Position numbers and translations under genes: made by a program
The notes under the pieces: generated by a model
Seen by the model: the letters and a program-made list of their open reading frames with translations, nothing else
Database searches by the model: none
Told to the model about the DNA's origin: nothing
Assembly (NCBI GenBank): GCA_900314565.1
Contig: OMVU01000027.1
Span: 1-64,000, forward strand
From: an uncultured Eubacteriales bacterium
Lineage (GTDB): Bacteria > Bacillota > Clostridia > Lachnospirales > Lachnospiraceae
Direction of reading: 5' to 3'
Length of the DNA stretch: 64,000 bases
In this document: positions 61,736-64,000 of the stretch, piece after piece
Numbering within the stretch: position 1 is the stretch's first letter
How the letters are laid out: every line of letters starts with the position of its first letter

Positions 61736-63196
61736 AATGACACCCTGCGCAATCTTTTCCAGAAATGAAATGACCGGGCCGGGATACACACCAAAGAGTA
61801 TATTGAATACTGAAAAGACGCAGATCGGGATCAGCATGAGAACGCCGGCTTCCTTAATTCCCCCGCTGCCGCTCCGGTCCGTCCCCCGCATCGGGAAAAA
61901 TGCCCGGATACTGACATTCAGTGTGTACATCGCGCACAGAAAAGCCGAGATTATGAGCCCTGCCATGCCGACGAGCCCTACCGTCTGTCCGCTCGAAATA
62001 CCGGCTGTCAGAAGCTTCCATTTTGAGATAAATCCGCAGAAGAGCGGAATCCCGGTCAGGGACAGGGCAGACAGCGTATACAGCGTGAACGTAACAGGCA
62101 TTTTCCGCCCGATCCCGTTGATCTCATATATATACTCCCTGCCCGTCACATGCATGAACGCGCCGGCGCACAGAAAGAGGACCATCTTGATGATGCTGTG
62201 GAACAGCATATGGGTAAGTCCTCCGAGAAGTCCCTCAGGAGTCATGAGCAGGACGCCGAAGAGCATGTAGGACAGGTTGCTGACCGTCGAATAGGCAAGT
62301 CTTCTCTTAAAATGCCTCTCTCGAAGAGCCATAGCCGCACCGAAGACGAGCGTAAAGACCGCCGCGCCGGTGCAGATGACCTGCTCGGTGCTGCCCCGCA
62401 TGAGCTCCGGTCCGTATGCATACCAGGCCAGACGGATGACCGCATAGACGCCGGAATTGACGACCGCGACCGCATGCAGAAGAGCCGTGACCGGGGTGGG
62501 CGCGGCCGAAGCCTGCGGGAGCCAGTGGAACAACGGAAAGACCGCAGCTTTTGTCCCGAACCCGAAAAAGCCAAAGAGAAACATGATGCGCATGAGCGCC
62601 GGAGAGAAAAGGTCCCCGAGACTGCCCCCGTACTCGAACATTCCTCCTCCGTTCAATGTCCCCATGATGACCGCGACGAAACCAAGCGATGCGCCGCCGA
62701 TACAGTAAGCCACATACATACGGCCCGCAAACTGACTCTCATGGTTCTGATAATGACTGACCAGCGGCAGGGTCACAAGCGTCAGCATCTCAAAAAAGAC
62801 GTACATCGTGACAAGATCCGCGGCAAAGGCGATGCCGAGCGTCACACTGTACGTCATCACATAGAAGCCGAAAAAGCTCCTCTTGTGATCCGCCTCCTTC
62901 ATGTATTCGAAGGCATAGAGCATGGCAAACGGCCAGAGGACGGAAACCATCCCCGCAAAAAGTATCGCAGGTCCGTCCACTCTGAAGTTGATCGAAAAAC
63001 CGTCCGTAAAGCTGTAAATCAGCACCGGGTCCCGGGAACCATACGCCAGCGCTAGCCACACGCAGACAGACGTCAGTATGACGATGGTCTCCGAGTATAT
63101 TTCCCGGATTCGGTCTTCCCTGGTCTTCAGAAGGAGGAGCGACACGCCTCCGATAAAGGGCACCACGATCGGCGCCAGTATGAACAGTGAATCCAT
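61733..63196 (-). CDS. Proton-conducting antiporter-type subunit (NuoL/M/MrpD-like)
   Basis: A 487-residue membrane protein with about 14 helices. The Proton_antipo_M core shows E136 in FFEMLTL, K216 in GFGTKAAVFPLFHWLP and HAVAVVNSGVYAVIRL (241-256), which follows the NuoL pattern (HAxxxVxxGVY). It lies 29 bp after the third antiporter gene and is separated from the downstream one by a family C repeat. Confidence 0.9.
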   Translation of the reverse strand: MDSLFILAPIVVPFIGGVSLLLLKTREDRIREIYSETIVILTSVCVWLALAYGSRDPVLIYSFTDGFSINFRVDGPAILFAGMVSVLWPFAMLYAFEYMKEADHKRSFFGFYVMTYSVTLGIAFAADLVTMYVFFEMLTLVTLPLVSHYQNHESQFAGRMYVAYCIGGASLGFVAVIMGTLNGGGMFEYGGSLGDLFSPALMRIMFLFGFFGFGTKAAVFPLFHWLPQASAAPTPVTALLHAVAVVNSGVYAVIRLAWYAYGPELMRGSTEQVICTGAAVFTLVFGAAMALRERHFKRRLAYSTVSNLSYMLFGVLLMTPEGLLGGLTHMLFHSIIKMVLFLCAGAFMHVTGREYIYEINGIGRKMPVTFTLYTLSALSLTGIPLFCGFISKWKLLTAGISSGQTVGLVGMAGLIISAFLCAMYTLNVSIRAFFPMRGTDRSGSGGIKEAGVLMLIPICVFSVFNILFGVYPGPVISFLEKIAQGVI

Positions 63197-63225
63197 TGAT
63201 TTATTCCTTATCCTGTGTTCCTGTA

Positions 63226-64000
63226 TCAGAAGATTCCGGCGAGAGACGCTCCCAGGATATCCGCGATCCGGGATCCGAATACGCCGACGGCCAGGGCTGC
63301 GCAGACAAGCACGATGAGCGGCACAGTCATAAGTGCCGACGGTTCCTTACTCCCGGTCTTCTGCCCGCTCCTTTTCGCCGCTTCTCCCTCCTCTTTTCCC
63401 GGGAAGAATGCATCAACTGTCACCGGAAGCAGATACCCGGCCGTGAGCAGCGCGGAGATGAGAAGAATGACCGGCGGAAGGATTGAAAAGACCCCCATCC
63501 CGTCGCCGACAGCTGCGAGCGCTATATACCATTTACTGATAAATCCCCCGAGCGGCGGAATTCCGACGAGCGACAGGGACGCGAACGTGAAGCACCACAT
63601 GACGATCGGCATCTGCTTCCCGATTCCCCGAAGTTCGCTCACCCTGTGACTTCCGAGCTTGTAAATGAACACACCTGCGCACAGGAAGAGACAGCCTTTG
63701 GAGACCGCATGCGCTCCCAGGTGGAGCAGACCTCCAAGAAGACCCTCCATAGACAGAAGGGACAGGCCCAGAGAAATGTATGAGATCTGGCTCACCGTGG
63801 AATAGGCCAGCCGTTTTTTCGTCACCTTCTCCTTGAACGCCATCATGGAGCCCATAAAAATGGTCAGCATGGCGATGCTCATCCATGCATACTGCACCCA
63901 GGTCCCGCGGAGAAATTCCGGACCGACTGAGAAGAACACGAGGCGAATGATCGCGATGATACCGGCTTTGGCGATAATGCCGGACAGAAGCGCTGACGCC
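63226..64000 (-). CDS. Proton-conducting antiporter-type subunit, N-terminal part off the right edge
   Basis: The frame is open from the window edge (ASALLSGIIAKAGIIAIIRLV is read from the edge) to the stop at 63226, giving about 257 residues of the C-terminal half. SGIIAKAGI carries the conserved helix lysine; KKRLAYSTVSQISYISLG and LHLGAHAVSKGCLFLCAG are family motifs. The remaining half and the rest of the operon lie to the right. It is the third pump subunit of the same presumed complex. Confidence 0.9.
   Translation of the reverse strand, partial: ASALLSGIIAKAGIIAIIRLVFFSVGPEFLRGTWVQYAWMSIAMLTIFMGSMMAFKEKVTKKRLAYSTVSQISYISLGLSLLSMEGLLGGLLHLGAHAVSKGCLFLCAGVFIYKLGSHRVSELRGIGKQMPIVMWCFTFASLSLVGIPPLGGFISKWYIALAAVGDGMGVFSILPPVILLISALLTAGYLLPVTVDAFFPGKEEGEAAKRSGQKTGSKEPSALMTVPLIVLVCAALAVGVFGSRIADILGASLAGIF

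Noticed and set aside
1..64000. tRNA or rRNA genes
   Set aside because: I looked for the GGTTCGAATCC-type T-arm and rRNA-like blocks on both strands and found none that fold as a tRNA.

Overview
The window looks like a piece of chromosome from a strictly anaerobic Gram-positive bacterium of the class Clostridia; a Lachnospiraceae-like genome is my best guess. The grounds are Firmicutes gene orders (gdpP-rplI-dnaB and rpsF-ssb-rpsR), mutS2 with a C-terminal Smr domain, a class B sortase, strong Shine-Dalgarno sites, and hydrogenase and nitrogenase-like genes. No tRNA, rRNA, complete insertion sequence or CRISPR array was seen. Both edges cut genes.

Left end (1-9.5 kb, minus strand): a tightly packed defence operon. 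In transcription order it holds a NACHT NTPase, a small excisionase-type HTH protein, a type I methylase fused to a half specificity subunit, HsdR, and a DUF262 (GmrSD-like) protein that runs off the edge. By eye it is more AT-rich than the rest, and five helically spaced GGACA boxes lie just upstream. A mobile-element-type HTH gene (9.9-10.6 kb, plus strand) with a terminator and short tandem repeats marks the border with the core chromosome.

Core chromosome (10.8-38 kb): rlmD, yhaM, a degenerate HtrA-like protein, mutS2 with a two-component system, glyA with a tiny membrane protein and an AIR-synthase-like orphan, dnaB-rplI-gdpP, rpsR-ssb-rpsF, a large secreted papain-type protease with ricin-like repeats, a sirtuin, a sortase B/L,D-transpeptidase pair, an aminotransferase and galK.

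Metallo-cofactor region (38-53 kb, minus strand): hypF, a membrane protein, hypC, hypD and hypE, which build the [NiFe]-hydrogenase Fe(CN)2CO centre. Next to them is the most unusual locus of the window. A structured leader with an intrinsic terminator precedes a TM1266-type regulator, a HydE-like radical SAM protein, two pairs of nitrogenase component 1-like proteins and one NifH-like ATPase. No nifB, hydF, hydG or recognisable catalytic hydrogenase is present in the window. I know of no named system with this gene set. It could be a nitrogenase-like reductase with its own cofactor-assembly pair.

Right end (53-64 kb): an alpha/beta hydrolase, dgkA, putP, a TetR regulator, a DtxR/MntR regulator, a Nudix hydrolase and three proton-pumping antiporter-type subunits. 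The last three fit a group 4 energy-converting hydrogenase or complex I-like enzyme whose remaining subunits would lie beyond the right edge; that enzyme would be a natural client of the Hyp proteins.

Two families of dispersed intergenic repeats run through the core part. One (here family B) is an inverted-repeat element of up to about 450 bp, with copies in three gene junctions of the nitrogenase-like operon. The other (family C/D, about 180 bp when full) often begins right at the stop codon of a gene.
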